Source of the DNA: an uncultured Acidobacteriota bacterium
GTDB taxonomy: Bacteria; Acidobacteriota; Blastocatellia; Pyrinomonadales; Pyrinomonadaceae
Direction: 5' to 3'
Assembly (NCBI GenBank): GCA_937859595.1
Contig: CALMAH010000024.1
Coordinates: forward strand, 99,647 to 163,646
DNA length: 64,000 nt
Part shown: positions 1-9,963 of the stretch, piece by piece
Numbering within the stretch: position 1 is the first letter of the stretch
Layout of the letters: each line of letters opens with the position of its first letter
Notes under the pieces: model-generated
Told to the model about the DNA's origin: nothing
Seen by the model: only the letters and a program-made list of their open reading frames with translations
Databases searched by the model: none
Made by a program: the position numbers and the translations under genes

Positions 1-317
1 AGAAGATCGAGGAGATGATCTCTGACCGGCCGCGTAGAACACGTACACCGGCAAACGCCAATGCGAATGCAAATGTCGACCGAAAGGCATCCGACACGGC
101 GCGGGATACGGCGGCCAACACCGCTTCGTCTGGTTCGAATAGTGCCGGGGCGGGCGAATCGCCTACACGTACGGACGAACCCGCTCGCCGTGAGGGACAG
201 TCGCCGGCAAGTCCTACACGGGAAACATCGCCAGTTCCAAGCCCGAGAGGCCAGGCCACTCCGCCAAAACCGGTGCCGGACGGAGAAACCAGGCCGAGGA
301 CCACTCCAAGGCCGTGA
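1..317 (+). CDS. C-terminal end of an unidentified protein (partial at window start)
   Basis: The frame is open from the first base (…KIEEMISDRP…) to the stop at 315-317, so the gene begins upstream of the window. The visible ~100 residues are low-complexity and disordered: a short Asn/Ala run, then Ser/Thr/Pro/Arg-rich sequence with no hydrophobic core. It ends 39 bp before rpe in the same direction, so the two are probably cotranscribed. In related genomes the gene before rpe is often a PASTA-domain envelope protein, and a Pro/Thr-rich tail would fit that, but no PASTA repeat is visible here. The function is unknown from this sequence. Confidence 0.6.
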   Translation, partial: KIEEMISDRPRRTRTPANANANANVDRKASDTARDTAANTASSGSNSAGAGESPTRTDEPARREGQSPASPTRETSPVPSPRGQATPPKPVPDGETRPRTTPRP

Positions 318-356
318 ACCGAAGCAACCGGAGCCGAGGCCAATGCAACAAAGCTT

Positions 357-1019
357 ATGTTTGAAATAGCGCCTTCAATTCTCTCTGCGGACTTCACCCG
401 TCTGGGCGAAGCAATACGGGCGGCGGAGGAAGGTGGGGCAAAGATCTTGCACGTGGACGTAATGGACGGACATTTTGTGCCGAACATCACGATCGGCCTG
501 CCGGTTGTGAAGTCTATAAGATCGGCAACCGATATGACGATCGACACCCATCTGATGATCGAACAGCCGGGGCGTTATGCTGCCGAATTCGTCAAGGCGG
601 GGGCGGACATGGTTTCGGTCCATATCGAGGCGGATCCGCACATTCATCGCACGCTTTCTTCGATCCGCGATGCGGGAGGCAAGGCGGGGATCGTTATAAA
701 TCCGGCAACGTCGTTGTCCGCTCTTGACGACGCGATCGAACACGCTGATCTTGTTCTGGTGATGTCGGTCAATCCGGGTTTTGGGGGCCAACGGTTTATT
801 CCGTCGGTTCTGGGTAAATTGCGACGTCTACGTGAGATGATCTCGACAAAGGGACTCGACACTCAGATCGAGATCGACGGAGGGATCGACGAAACGAACG
901 TCGCCGAAGTCGTTGCCGCCGGTGCGGAGATATTGGTTGCCGGGTCGGCAGTTTACGGCAAGGATGACCCTGTGGCGGCATTGAGGAAGCTATACGAAAA
1001 TGGTAGAGTATGGGTTTGA
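357..1019 (+). CDS. rpe: Ribulose-phosphate 3-epimerase
   Basis: Interconverts D-ribulose 5-phosphate and D-xylulose 5-phosphate in the non-oxidative pentose phosphate pathway (cytosol). The 220-residue length is normal for the family. Family motifs occur in order: APSILSADF at residues 4-12, HVDVMDGHFVPN at 32-43 with the metal and catalytic His/Asp residues, DTHLMIE near 62-68, VNPGFGGQRF near 138-147 (phosphate loop) and EIDGGI near 172-177 with the second catalytic Asp. The start is set by the conserved N-terminus; no strong ribosome binding site is visible. It follows the partial upstream gene closely. The assignment is secure. Confidence 0.97.
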   Translation: MFEIAPSILSADFTRLGEAIRAAEEGGAKILHVDVMDGHFVPNITIGLPVVKSIRSATDMTIDTHLMIEQPGRYAAEFVKAGADMVSVHIEADPHIHRTLSSIRDAGGKAGIVINPATSLSALDDAIEHADLVLVMSVNPGFGGQRFIPSVLGKLRRLREMISTKGLDTQIEIDGGIDETNVAEVVAAGAEILVAGSAVYGKDDPVAALRKLYENGRVWV

Positions 1020-1078
1020 TCCAAACCTGATGCTTTTTCGGATGGCACATACTGTAAGCGATTGTAAATACATAAGTT

Positions 1079-2581
1079 ATGCGACATTTTTATAGATCTG
1101 GCGGAATTGTTTTAGCGGTCATACTCACCCTAACTTCGGTTCCGGTTTTTTCGCAGACCGGCGACGGGACCCCAATGCAGCGGCTCGACGTGATGCGGCA
1201 AAGGCTTGAGACGATACGCCGCTCGGCCGCCAGTTCACTGACAGGGTTGCGGGAAGATTCCCGCGACACGCGAACCGATCGCGATAATCCGGATTCCGCA
1301 TCAGCACGGCTTCGGTCGATCGAGCGAGAGGCATCCTCGATGCAGAATCAGGTGAATAACCTCCGAGGCAAGTTGGATCGAGCAGAAAAGTATGAGATGG
1401 CCGATATCGACCAGCTTGAGGCTGCGGTTGCTGATCTGCAGGCACGGGCGGACCGGGTATTCCTCGAGACAGCAGAGGAACGTTCGCAGGCGGAGGTCAC
1501 TGAAGGCCGACCGAGAGAACCGCAGAAGCGTCGTAAATTTCTTGGTATTTTCGGCCGCGGCGGGAGCGATGAATTTGATGAATTGCTCGGGTCAGTTCGT
1601 CCCGGACGCGACCGCGAGCTATTTGTCGTTGCTACCAGAGAGATCCGAAAGCGCAATTACGATGTCGGAAGGCTCCTCTTTCAGACGATCGTTACGACCT
1701 ATCCTGATTCGCCATATCTCCCGATGGCCAAACTTGCGATCGCCGATTCGTTTTATCTCGAAGGATCGACGAGCGCACTCATTCAGGCCATTTCCGCTTA
1801 CCAGGACTGGCTAACATTTTTCCCGACCCATGCATTGGCCGACCGCGTGGTACTAAAGGTTGCCGAATCTGAGATGAGGCAGATCGGACTTCCTGACCGC
1901 GACCCGACACGAGCGCGCCGTGCGGAGGTCCGGCTGAAGGCCCTGATCGCGAACTATCCGAACACCGTCCTGAAGAAGGACGCGGAACTGCGGCTGGCCG
2001 AGGTGCAGAACAACCTCGGCACGCACAACCTGATCGTAGCAAATTACTATTATAACCTCGCGATAGACCAAAAAAAGGGCGGGCTGAAAGGGGCTCAGTC
2101 GCGGTATATGGAGATAATCGAAAAGTATCCTAACTTTGGGAATATGGACGAGGTGCTATACAAACTTGCTGTTACTTATATGGTCGAGGAAGAAACGGAC
2201 CAGGCTGCACGATATTTTGCACAGATCGTTGCAGATTACCCCAACAGCGCCTTTGTGGAGCGTTCGAAAGACCAACTTGAACTGATAGGAGCGACCGTCC
2301 CGATGCCCAATCCGGAGCGGATGAACGTGATGCCGCCTCAGTCGGAATCTTTCTTCCGAAATTTCCGAAACCAGCTCTTTGGGATCTATCCGATGACGAT
2401 CGACCGGGACGGCGTATTGATGACAAAAAATTTCGATCGCGAGAAGTTTGAACTTATTGACCAGATAATCGAGAATCAGGGAGATCTATATTCAAACCAG
2501 ATCCCACAATCGCTAACGACGGTAATCTCGCAGCGACAGCCGGCGGCGGGACCGCAGTCCCAGGCGCCCGAAGAAAGATAG
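1079..2581 (+). CDS. Secreted TPR/BamD-like outer-membrane assembly lipoprotein relative
   Basis: A 500-residue exported protein. Residues 1-25 form a signal peptide (hydrophobic stretch ending SVPVFSQ) that lacks a lipobox Cys, so cleavage is probably by signal peptidase I. Residues 30-125 are charged and predicted coiled coil. From about residue 190 to 410 there are BamD/YfiO-type tetratricopeptide helices, with repeated patterns such as TTYPDSPYLPMAKLAIADS, IEKYPNFGNMDEVLYKLA and VADYPNSAFVERSKDQL. Known relatives act in outer-membrane protein insertion or as periplasmic scaffolds. BamD itself is a lipoprotein of ~245 residues, so this is a longer, non-lipidated relative and equivalence to BamD is not shown. 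A terminator follows it. Confidence 0.75.
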   Translation: MRHFYRSGGIVLAVILTLTSVPVFSQTGDGTPMQRLDVMRQRLETIRRSAASSLTGLREDSRDTRTDRDNPDSASARLRSIEREASSMQNQVNNLRGKLDRAEKYEMADIDQLEAAVADLQARADRVFLETAEERSQAEVTEGRPREPQKRRKFLGIFGRGGSDEFDELLGSVRPGRDRELFVVATREIRKRNYDVGRLLFQTIVTTYPDSPYLPMAKLAIADSFYLEGSTSALIQAISAYQDWLTFFPTHALADRVVLKVAESEMRQIGLPDRDPTRARRAEVRLKALIANYPNTVLKKDAELRLAEVQNNLGTHNLIVANYYYNLAIDQKKGGLKGAQSRYMEIIEKYPNFGNMDEVLYKLAVTYMVEEETDQAARYFAQIVADYPNSAFVERSKDQLELIGATVPMPNPERMNVMPPQSESFFRNFRNQLFGIYPMTIDRDGVLMTKNFDREKFELIDQIIENQGDLYSNQIPQSLTTVISQRQPAAGPQSQAPEER

Positions 2582-2610
2582 GCGTCTGATCAAGCCCGAA
2601 GATCAATACC

Positions 2611-2636
2611 AGCGGCCCCTAATGGCCGCTTTTATT
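2611..2636 (+). terminator. Rho-independent terminator
   Basis: AGCGGCC (2611-2617) pairs perfectly with GGCCGCT (2624-2630) across a 6-base loop, followed by TTTATT. It ends the BamD-like gene and argues against a TTG start at 2635 for the next gene. Confidence 0.75.
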
Positions 2637-2682
2637 GGCCCAGAATCGTGAATTTTCTCCTTCGAACGGACGAGGTGACCTC

Positions 2683-4788
2683 ATGTCTTTAAGCTATGCC
2701 AAACGATCGATGTCGATAGGATCCGCATTCCTGATCGGAGCCCTCCTTGCTGCTTTACCAGCCCTTGCCCAGAGGCCGGAACCGGAAGGCAGTCGTTGGA
2801 TCGAAGATGAAAAAAAGCTTGCATCGATCGCAAAAGAACCTGAATCATCGGCGGTCGATAGAAAGATCGCCTACTCGCTCCTGATGGCGGGTCAGCGTTA
2901 CGTTTGGCTCGCGAACCGAAGCCGTGACCGCGTACGTGCGATCGGCTACCTCCGAAGCGCTCAGGATTCGCTGATCGCAGCGACAGAGGCAGACCCCAGC
3001 GTTGCTGAGGCCTTCACACTCTTAGCTGAGGTTGAAATAAGTATTAGCAGCCGACCGAATTCAGTGGATCAGGCGATAAGCTGGTTAGACCGGGCAGTCA
3101 GTGTGGGGCCGAATAACTTTGGAGCACGCAGGCTGCGGGCACGGCTATTGTCGAGCCGGGCAGGTTTTCGCCGTGAGGGGGATCGGCGCTTTGACGCTGT
3201 GATCGCAAAGAAAGCCCTTGGGGATTGGGAGGCGGTTGCTGAGGCAGATCCCCGAAATGCTGAGGCATGGGCATTTATAGGAGCACTCCACGAACGATTT
3301 GGAAACGACGAAAAGGCAATTGAAGCCTTTCGGTCATGGACGAGCTCTTCCGTTCCCGTCGATCGTCAGTTAAACAGCTTTGTGATGGGCCAAAATGACG
3401 AGCTTACGACTCAGAACGCATCTCTGAAGCTAGGCGCAGCCTTACTCAGAACCGGAAGCACAGAAGAGGCTATCAACACCATCGGGACGGTTCTCACCGA
3501 CGATCCGAAAAACCAGGTGGCGCTTGCGATGCTGGAGGATGCTCTTTCACATAGTGACGAAAGAACGTCACGTTCGGCTGCCGAGGTCCTTTACAAGAGC
3601 ACTATGGCCGATCCCAATAATTACGCTCTTCTTGAGGTGCTAGGTGAATTTTACGGCCGAAAAGGGATGTTGGCCGAGGCAAAAGAGCTTTATCGCCGGT
3701 CTTTGGATGGAATTACCGTTGACCCTACAACCCGAGCAAGGGTATTTGCTTCATTCGGCGGCTTTCTGCTGAGGAATCGTCTCTATTCCGATTCGGCCGC
3801 TGCGTTTCGGGCCGCTTTAGAATCATATGGATTAACGGGTCGTGAAGCGGAGACGGAGAGCGAGCGAGAATTCGCGATCGAGACCTTCACAAAATTGATC
3901 AGGGCTTATCGGCTTGACGGTGACACAGACGGCGCGAAACGCGCGATCGATGATTCAAGACAAACGTTCGGCGGCGATGACTCGTTCGCAGACCGACAAC
4001 TTATCAGTGTCCTTCGGGGAACCGGGCAGCGCGACGTTGCTCTCGGTGTGGCGAGGGATCTTAAAAAACGATTTCCCGATGACCCTGGGCTTATCCGGCT
4101 GGAGGCAACATTATTGTCCGATGTGGGCAAAATAGATGAAGCGGTGAGAGGCTATATGCAGAATATGAGGACGCTCTCTGAGAAGATCATCGCTAGCTCA
4201 GGTAGGCCGACCCACGACAATTTTTCCGACCAGGTATTCATTTCTGAACTTTATTCCCGTGCGAAACGCGGCCAAGAGGCGATAACCGCCGCCGAGAAGG
4301 CGTTGGACCTTGCGGCAAACAAGGAGACGCGCCAAATAGCCAAATTGACGTTGGCGATGGCGCAGAATACCGCCGGCGACTTTGGATCGGCGGAGCGTAC
4401 TCTTCGAGAGATCTTGGCCGAATCGCCGGGGAATCCATTCGCATTGAACAACCTCGGGTATTATTTGCTGGAAAGAAATGAAAGGATCGAGGACGCTAAG
4501 GCGATGATCCAACGGGCCGTTTTGGTCGACCCAATGAACCCCTCTTTTCTCGACAGCCTTGGCTGGGCCTATTACAAGCTAGGGGATTATTCGGAGGCCG
4601 AAAGACGGCTCTCAGAGGCGGCCGGGTTTGATCCGGAATCGGCAACCATACAAGAACATTTAGGCGATGCGTTCAATAAGCTCGGTAAAACTGAACGAGC
4701 AAAGGGTGCATGGGAGTCGGCCCTTAGCCTGGCGACCGACGATGAAATGATCGCCCGGATCAAGGGAAAGCTCGGTTTGAAAAAGTGA
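2683..4788 (+). CDS. Secreted tetratricopeptide-repeat protein
   Basis: A 701-residue exported protein. The ATG at 2683 is chosen because GAGGTGA lies 4-10 bases upstream; the frame extends to a TTG at 2635, but that codon overlaps the preceding terminator. An N-terminal signal peptide (about residues 10-30, ending LPALAQ) is followed by helical TPR units along almost the whole chain. Clear units lie near the C-terminus, for example NPFALNNLGYYLLE, NPSFLDSLGWAYYKLGDYSEAERRLSEA and SATIQEHLGDAFNKLGKTERA. These pairs match PEP-CTERM/type IV pilus-type TPR scaffolds. There is no enzymatic domain. It probably acts as a periplasmic or outer-membrane assembly scaffold, but the partner is unknown. 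Confidence 0.8.
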   Translation: MSLSYAKRSMSIGSAFLIGALLAALPALAQRPEPEGSRWIEDEKKLASIAKEPESSAVDRKIAYSLLMAGQRYVWLANRSRDRVRAIGYLRSAQDSLIAATEADPSVAEAFTLLAEVEISISSRPNSVDQAISWLDRAVSVGPNNFGARRLRARLLSSRAGFRREGDRRFDAVIAKKALGDWEAVAEADPRNAEAWAFIGALHERFGNDEKAIEAFRSWTSSSVPVDRQLNSFVMGQNDELTTQNASLKLGAALLRTGSTEEAINTIGTVLTDDPKNQVALAMLEDALSHSDERTSRSAAEVLYKSTMADPNNYALLEVLGEFYGRKGMLAEAKELYRRSLDGITVDPTTRARVFASFGGFLLRNRLYSDSAAAFRAALESYGLTGREAETESEREFAIETFTKLIRAYRLDGDTDGAKRAIDDSRQTFGGDDSFADRQLISVLRGTGQRDVALGVARDLKKRFPDDPGLIRLEATLLSDVGKIDEAVRGYMQNMRTLSEKIIASSGRPTHDNFSDQVFISELYSRAKRGQEAITAAEKALDLAANKETRQIAKLTLAMAQNTAGDFGSAERTLREILAESPGNPFALNNLGYYLLERNERIEDAKAMIQRAVLVDPMNPSFLDSLGWAYYKLGDYSEAERRLSEAAGFDPESATIQEHLGDAFNKLGKTERAKGAWESALSLATDDEMIARIKGKLGLKK

Positions 4789-4813
4789 ATCCCTTTCTTT
4801 AACTTTGGGAATC

Positions 4814-4845
4814 AAAAAGGGGAGCTAATTTCGGCTCCCCTTCGA
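4814..4845. terminator. Bidirectional terminator between convergent genes
   Basis: AAGGGGAGC (4817-4825) pairs perfectly with GCTCCCCTT (4834-4842), with an A-tract before and T-rich bases after. It lies between the ends of the TPR gene (+) and the M48 peptidase gene (-) and can serve both. Confidence 0.75.
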
Positions 4846-4866
4846 AGTTTCATATAGATGCGATCT

Positions 4867-6024
4867 CTACGGTGTGGGTGAGGGTTGCGGTTCGGCGTCC
4901 CGCCGCCGCAGTTGGGGGCGTTCATCCGTCGAGCTCGATGTTCCGGTGGATGGATCCGTGTTTTCGTCAGACTGGTCGGGCTGCCGTCTGCGTAGGGTCG
5001 GCCGTCCGGGGTCATCGTCTCCACCATCCCTGAGGATACGGGCCCTGGCATTTGAAGACCGCATCAAATGGGCCTTAACTCTCTGAAATTCCGACGTGCT
5101 GATAATGTACTCTTCACGTTCAGGAAATCGTGCAACCAGAGCCAGACTTGCGTCCCGCCGATCCAGCGATTGTGGATGAGTAGAAAAGATCTGAGCAAGC
5201 GTTCCGGGACGTTTGCTGTTCTTTTCATTCAACTTTTCAAACATGGTCGCCATACCCGTTGGATCGTAGCCCGCAGCATAAAGGTACTGGACGCCGAGCA
5301 TATCGGCTTCCATTTCGGCATTTCGGCTAAACTTCAGAAAACTCAGTAACTGTCCAAATCCGCCGGCATTTTGCGCTACGGCACTTGCAATACCGCCACC
5401 GAAGATGATGGTTGCGATCAACCCGTAATTGATGGCTTGGAGCTTTCCCTGATTCTCCATCGCGTGACGGGCCGCGACGTGGGCGATCTCGTGAGCCATT
5501 ACACCGGCTAATTCTGATTCATTATCGGCGGCCAGGATGAGACCTCTATTGATAAAGAAGAAGCCTCCCGGCAACGCAAAGGCGTTTACCTCGTCACTAT
5601 CGATCACCTTAATCGTAAACGGGATCTTAGCATCAGAATGGAGTACGAGATTTTGACCAACGCGATTAATGTATTCAGTGACCAGGGGGTCTTCAACCAT
5701 TCGCGCGGCCTGTTCGACCTCCATTGCCAACTGACGCCCGATGGCCAATTCCCTTTGCTGAGAGCCGCCCAACCAGCCGAAGAACCTGTCAGTTCCTCGA
5801 TTGATCCGGCGTTTTCCGATCATCGCAGGGTTCTCTTTGTCGGAAAGAGGCCGGGTGTTTTGGGTCTGAGACGTTGCTTGCGAGGTTCTTGAAGCATTAT
5901 TCGACTGCCTGCGAGTAGAACTATCCTGTGCAGAAGCAGACAGAGGCAGAAAAGCCAACCCACCAAAGACCACACTCGCAGCCAACATTAACGCAGTTGG
6001 TGCACGAAACGAGAAACGCCGCAT
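4867..6024 (-). CDS. Secreted M48-family zinc metallopeptidase
   Basis: A 385-residue exported peptidase of the BepA/YfgC/LoiP type, involved in envelope protein quality control in known members. A signal peptide spans residues 1-33 (ending SASAQ). The zinc motif HEIAH is at 178-182 and is followed by the third-ligand region NAEMEAD at 235-241. The segment FALPGGFFFINRGL just before the zinc site is typical of M48. The C-terminal ~60 residues are disordered, rich in Arg/Asp/Ser/Pro. No TPR tail is present, unlike full BepA. The start is supported by AAGGAGG just upstream. It is transcribed divergently from the large ATPase gene. Confidence 0.92.
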   Translation of the reverse strand: MRRFSFRAPTALMLAASVVFGGLAFLPLSASAQDSSTRRQSNNASRTSQATSQTQNTRPLSDKENPAMIGKRRINRGTDRFFGWLGGSQQRELAIGRQLAMEVEQAARMVEDPLVTEYINRVGQNLVLHSDAKIPFTIKVIDSDEVNAFALPGGFFFINRGLILAADNESELAGVMAHEIAHVAARHAMENQGKLQAINYGLIATIIFGGGIASAVAQNAGGFGQLLSFLKFSRNAEMEADMLGVQYLYAAGYDPTGMATMFEKLNEKNSKRPGTLAQIFSTHPQSLDRRDASLALVARFPEREEYIISTSEFQRVKAHLMRSSNARARILRDGGDDDPGRPTLRRRQPDQSDENTDPSTGTSSSTDERPQLRRRDAEPQPSPTP

Positions 6025-6223
6025 TGAAGACCTCCTTAATCGATTCCTAAAGAACTAATGATAAATGGAATTTCGCCCAATTACAATGATCTTTTGATGC
6101 GCGATCATTTAATGTGGTTGGTTAAAGTTCGATCATAGTAGAAATTGTTTGGTTTCGGCCGAGGCCCGATGAGCGAAGGCTTACACAATTTTCTTCCCGT
6201 TTTGCGGGAAAACTGGTATCATT

Positions 6224-9200
6224 ATGATTATGGGTACGGCTTGTACCCGCCACAAGTTCCTCATTTATAAGCTCGATACACTGATCTACCCAGACGAATC
6301 TTCGGATCGCATCCTCACAGTCAATCAAATGAATCGTATTCAAGAAAAAGTCAAAGACATCGTTGAAGTACGACCGTACAGGGGTTTACGTGATTTTGTT
6401 GCTAATGCCCAGGAAACGCTGGAAAACTATTGCTTTACCGACGACACCTCAGCCTTGATGGCTAAATGGATCGGTGTCGCGACAACGGTTTCGCCTCAGA
6501 ACGGGGCCGCTCTGGCGCTAGCGGGCTACCGGGGTGTTGGGAAAAGCCACTTTTTGGCCGCCTTCAGTTCGATCGTAGCCTTTCCGGAGCTTCGTTCGAA
6601 GGTCTCAGATTCACACGTTGCAGCGTCGGCGCAGGGTTTGCTAAGGCGTCATTATCCGCTAGTGAATGTTCGGCGTGGCTCGAAGGATTCGCTTATCGAG
6701 GAACTAAAGGATGCGGTAAAGATCTCCTTCGGATCAGAATTGACGTTCGACGAAGATAGTCCGCGAGGGATCCTTGAAAAAGCGGTTCGAAACGCGGGCG
6801 ACTTGCCCGTATTGGTGGTTATAGACACGGCCGTAGAACGCGGTAGCCGTGTTGCGAGGAACGACGGAGCACTGCTTGGTGAGGTCGCGGAGTATGCGAA
6901 GTCGGCCAATGTGATCGTTTGTGTTGCTCTGGATGATGATATTGCCGGTGCAGACGGGTCGAATGCCGCGATCGTGCGGACGTTCAAGATCGATTACCTC
7001 GATCAGGAACACCTCTACAAGGTTGTAAACACACATATTTTTCCCAAGAACTCGCAAAGGGAATCGGTTATCACGGATATTTACCAGTTCTTTTGCAAGG
7101 TGGTCCCGAACTTTCGATGGAGCTCTCAGCGATTTACTTCGCTTTATCCCCTTCATCCCGGAATAGTCGAAGTTGCTCCGTACGTCAGGCTGTATGTTCA
7201 CGACTTTGCCTTGCTCAGCTTTGCTGCGGAAGCCGGGGAAAGGATCCTGGGCCGGCCCGCAAATTCGCTGATAGCGTTTGACGAAGTGTTTGACAAAGCC
7301 GAGGCAAGTCTTAGAAAGATCGATGATCTGGCGGATGCCTTTGCAGCCTATGATCGCCTCAATTCGGAGGTTGTAGGGAAGATCCCAGTTATCCAAAGAT
7401 TGCAGGCAAAGCTGATATTGAAAGCACTGCTTCTTCTGTCGTTGAACGGACGGGGGGCAAGCGCGGAAGATATCTGCTCCTGCATGCTCATTTTTGATGA
7501 GAACGATCCTAACAGATCGATAGAATCGGTTCGCGGCATCATCAGCTTATTTTCTGAGACCTTACCCGAGGACATTACGACCGTTGCAGATGAATCTGGC
7601 GAGACACTCTTCAGCTTTAGAGTAAGGGCAAAAGAGAATATCAACAGCGCTCTTGCTGAGGCCGTTGCGGCGATAGACAGGAGCAAGGCGTACGAAGTTG
7701 TCCGGTCGATAATGGAGGACAAATTCAGCGACCTGAATCCGTCCCCACTCGCTGAGAACCCTGCCTGTTCGGTAATGGACTGTGTAACGACGTGGAGGGG
7801 CGGACAAAGGCGCGGCAAGGTATTCTGGGTAGATAACGAGGATTCGGGCGCATACATCAGTAAAAAGCGGCCTGAGGACCCGGTAGATTGGGAGGTCATC
7901 GTTGATCTTCGAGAAAACAGTGACATGCAGGTAGATCCAGATGGGGTCGAGGCACGCGCGATCTGGCGAGCCGACCGATTCACACCCGAAGAGATCGACT
8001 CACTGCTAAAACACTATATCCTTCAAACCGAGGAAGACGTGGTTGCGAAGTATGGCGAGCATGTTCGAGCCTCGATACACACGCATCAGCTTGCCGCCGA
8101 GCGGATAGTGGAGCGTGCAATGCTCCTGAACGGCAACTTTACGGTTGGAGGCTTTGACTACAACTTCACGGACGAGGCACGTGCGGCTGATACGCTCTCA
8201 GACCTGCTGTCCGTGATGCTCGAACCGATGTTTGAGACGCGATTTCCTTTGCATCCCCATTTTGGGGAACGGCTTGGAATGGCGGAGGTCTCGAAACTGG
8301 TCTCTGACTTTTATGTCGGTTCGCGGCAGAATTTGGAGGATGTTCAGCGATCGGCGCGAAACTTCTTCTTCCCGCTTGGGTTGGTCCGTTTTGTTGACGG
8401 CCGATACGTTCCGGAGGCTTTGGAAAATCTCGAAAAGCTGCCGGGGGTCATTGAAGTCTCAAATTTGCTGTCTTCCGCCGGAGACGGGAGCGTTTCGCTT
8501 TCGGCTATTTATTCGCACCTGAAACGTCCGCCTTACGGGTTGGTTCGCGAGGCTCAGCACTTGATCTTGTCTGCTCTTGTCGCGGAGAGAAAGATAGAAT
8601 TCGTTACATCAAAGGGCGACCGCATAAACTCGCGATCGCTCGATCTGAAGATCATCTGGGACGACATAGTCGGCGTTGCGAAGCCTTCTGATTCCGGGGT
8701 TTCTACAAAACGGCTTGTTGCCTGGGCCCAGACGATAACCGGCGACAGCTCGATAAAGGCATGGACCACGTCAGAAGATGAAGCGAAGCTGAGGGCCTCG
8801 CTTAAAGATTGGCTTGATGAATGGGACAAGGCTGCATTGCTCGAAAAGATGGATAAAGCCTCGGGAACCGAAATGACCACGACCATCTGGGCTGAGGGTT
8901 CGCGGCTAAAGAAAACGTTCGGAGCATTTGCAGAGGATCTTCGAACGAGTTTGGCCGGCGGAATATCGATCGATGGCGCCCTGGCGAGATTGTCGGAGGT
9001 CTTTCTGGATGACGATGGCGAGTATCGCCGGGCAACCCATGCCGCCACAGCAATAGAGAACTATCTTTTCGCTGTTGAACTCAGATCGACGGTAATGAGA
9101 TTTTTGTCTGCGAGCGAGCCGACCGGAGACGCAAAGCTTGAGGCCACCCGCGAAGCTCTGGTGCGAAGTATAGAAAGAGCATTGAAGCAGCCTGCGGAAG

Positions 9201-9877
9201 CCAGAAATCGAGAGGTCAGCTATTTATGGGCTCAATTCCACCGTGGATACAGCGAATCCTATGTTGCGGCACACGATGGAGTGCTTCGTTCCCACGATCT
9301 CCAGGAGAAATTCGACGAAATATTGCGGACGGATATCTGGTGGGAGTTTCGCCATCTTTCCCAAATAACCGCACTGCGGACAGTCCATTGGCATAACTCG
9401 ATGGATCTGATCAGGCGTCTCGGCCAGTTAGATTGCAGTTTTGACGTAACGGGCGCTATGGCAGAGAGTCCAAGCTGTTTTTGCCAATTCCGGCTCGCAG
9501 ATGCGGAAAAGTGGCACAAGCTGCCGGATGAACTGTGGTCTGAGATATCGAGAGGCCAAGTTTCGATAAGAGACATGCTCCGGACACGGTCGAAAGAAAT
9601 TGTTGAAAGGATCGATGACCTGATCGGCAAAACCGGCGTCAGCAAGGAGATCAAGGTGGCGGCCGGGGAGCTTTCTCGGCTGCTTCAATCCGGCTCGGAT
9701 ATACCCCGCCTAAACCTTGAGCAGCTTGATCTGTTGCGTCAGGTATTCGATGAAGTGTCTAATGGTTCCACAGCCGGCGACGGCTACACCGAGGAAAGGG
9801 CTTTTAAGGAAGAGTCACCGAAAGGGCATGCAGGCGTTTTTGAACCCAGCGAAAACATGATACTGGTAGAAGTCTAA
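6224..9877 (+). CDS. Large orphan P-loop ATPase (DUF6079/PglY-like architecture, uncertain)
   Basis: A 1,217-residue cytosolic protein. A Walker A motif GYRGVGKSH is at residues 101-109 and a Walker B-like VLVVID at 196-201, followed by a long helical region and charged C-terminal segments without a second nucleotide site. The size, early P-loop and 'GxxGxGKSH' form recall the very large ATPases of BREX/Pgl systems (BrxC, PglY) and DUF499/DUF6079 proteins, but the family call is from memory and not tested. No methylase, PglZ-like phosphatase or nuclease is adjacent, so a complete BREX locus is excluded here. The start is uncertain: no good ribosome binding site precedes 6224, and a second Met is at 6329. 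Codon use is like the chromosome. Confidence 0.65.
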   Translation: MIMGTACTRHKFLIYKLDTLIYPDESSDRILTVNQMNRIQEKVKDIVEVRPYRGLRDFVANAQETLENYCFTDDTSALMAKWIGVATTVSPQNGAALALAGYRGVGKSHFLAAFSSIVAFPELRSKVSDSHVAASAQGLLRRHYPLVNVRRGSKDSLIEELKDAVKISFGSELTFDEDSPRGILEKAVRNAGDLPVLVVIDTAVERGSRVARNDGALLGEVAEYAKSANVIVCVALDDDIAGADGSNAAIVRTFKIDYLDQEHLYKVVNTHIFPKNSQRESVITDIYQFFCKVVPNFRWSSQRFTSLYPLHPGIVEVAPYVRLYVHDFALLSFAAEAGERILGRPANSLIAFDEVFDKAEASLRKIDDLADAFAAYDRLNSEVVGKIPVIQRLQAKLILKALLLLSLNGRGASAEDICSCMLIFDENDPNRSIESVRGIISLFSETLPEDITTVADESGETLFSFRVRAKENINSALAEAVAAIDRSKAYEVVRSIMEDKFSDLNPSPLAENPACSVMDCVTTWRGGQRRGKVFWVDNEDSGAYISKKRPEDPVDWEVIVDLRENSDMQVDPDGVEARAIWRADRFTPEEIDSLLKHYILQTEEDVVAKYGEHVRASIHTHQLAAERIVERAMLLNGNFTVGGFDYNFTDEARAADTLSDLLSVMLEPMFETRFPLHPHFGERLGMAEVSKLVSDFYVGSRQNLEDVQRSARNFFFPLGLVRFVDGRYVPEALENLEKLPGVIEVSNLLSSAGDGSVSLSAIYSHLKRPPYGLVREAQHLILSALVAERKIEFVTSKGDRINSRSLDLKIIWDDIVGVAKPSDSGVSTKRLVAWAQTITGDSSIKAWTTSEDEAKLRASLKDWLDEWDKAALLEKMDKASGTEMTTTIWAEGSRLKKTFGAFAEDLRTSLAGGISIDGALARLSEVFLDDDGEYRRATHAATAIENYLFAVELRSTVMRFLSASEPTGDAKLEATREALVRSIERALKQPAEARNREVSYLWAQFHRGYSESYVAAHDGVLRSHDLQEKFDEILRTDIWWEFRHLSQITALRTVHWHNSMDLIRRLGQLDCSFDVTGAMAESPSCFCQFRLADAEKWHKLPDELWSEISRGQVSIRDMLRTRSKEIVERIDDLIGKTGVSKEIKVAAGELSRLLQSGSDIPRLNLEQLDLLRQVFDEVSNGSTAGDGYTEERAFKEESPKGHAGVFEPSENMILVEV

Positions 9878-9963
9878 GTGGCGAGCCGTTGCGTTCGGCA
9901 AATGCCCCTCGCTTCCGTCCATGTCGATTTCGTTTTAGCGGGTTGACAAGCTAAGGTAATGCC

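Noticed and set aside
2635..2682. TTG start for the TPR protein
   Set aside because: It lies in the tail of a terminator, while the ATG at 2683 has GAGGTGA upstream.
6224..9877. A complete BREX or Pgl phage-defence locus
   Set aside because: Only the ATPase-like gene is present; no methylase, PglZ or Lon-like partner is adjacent.
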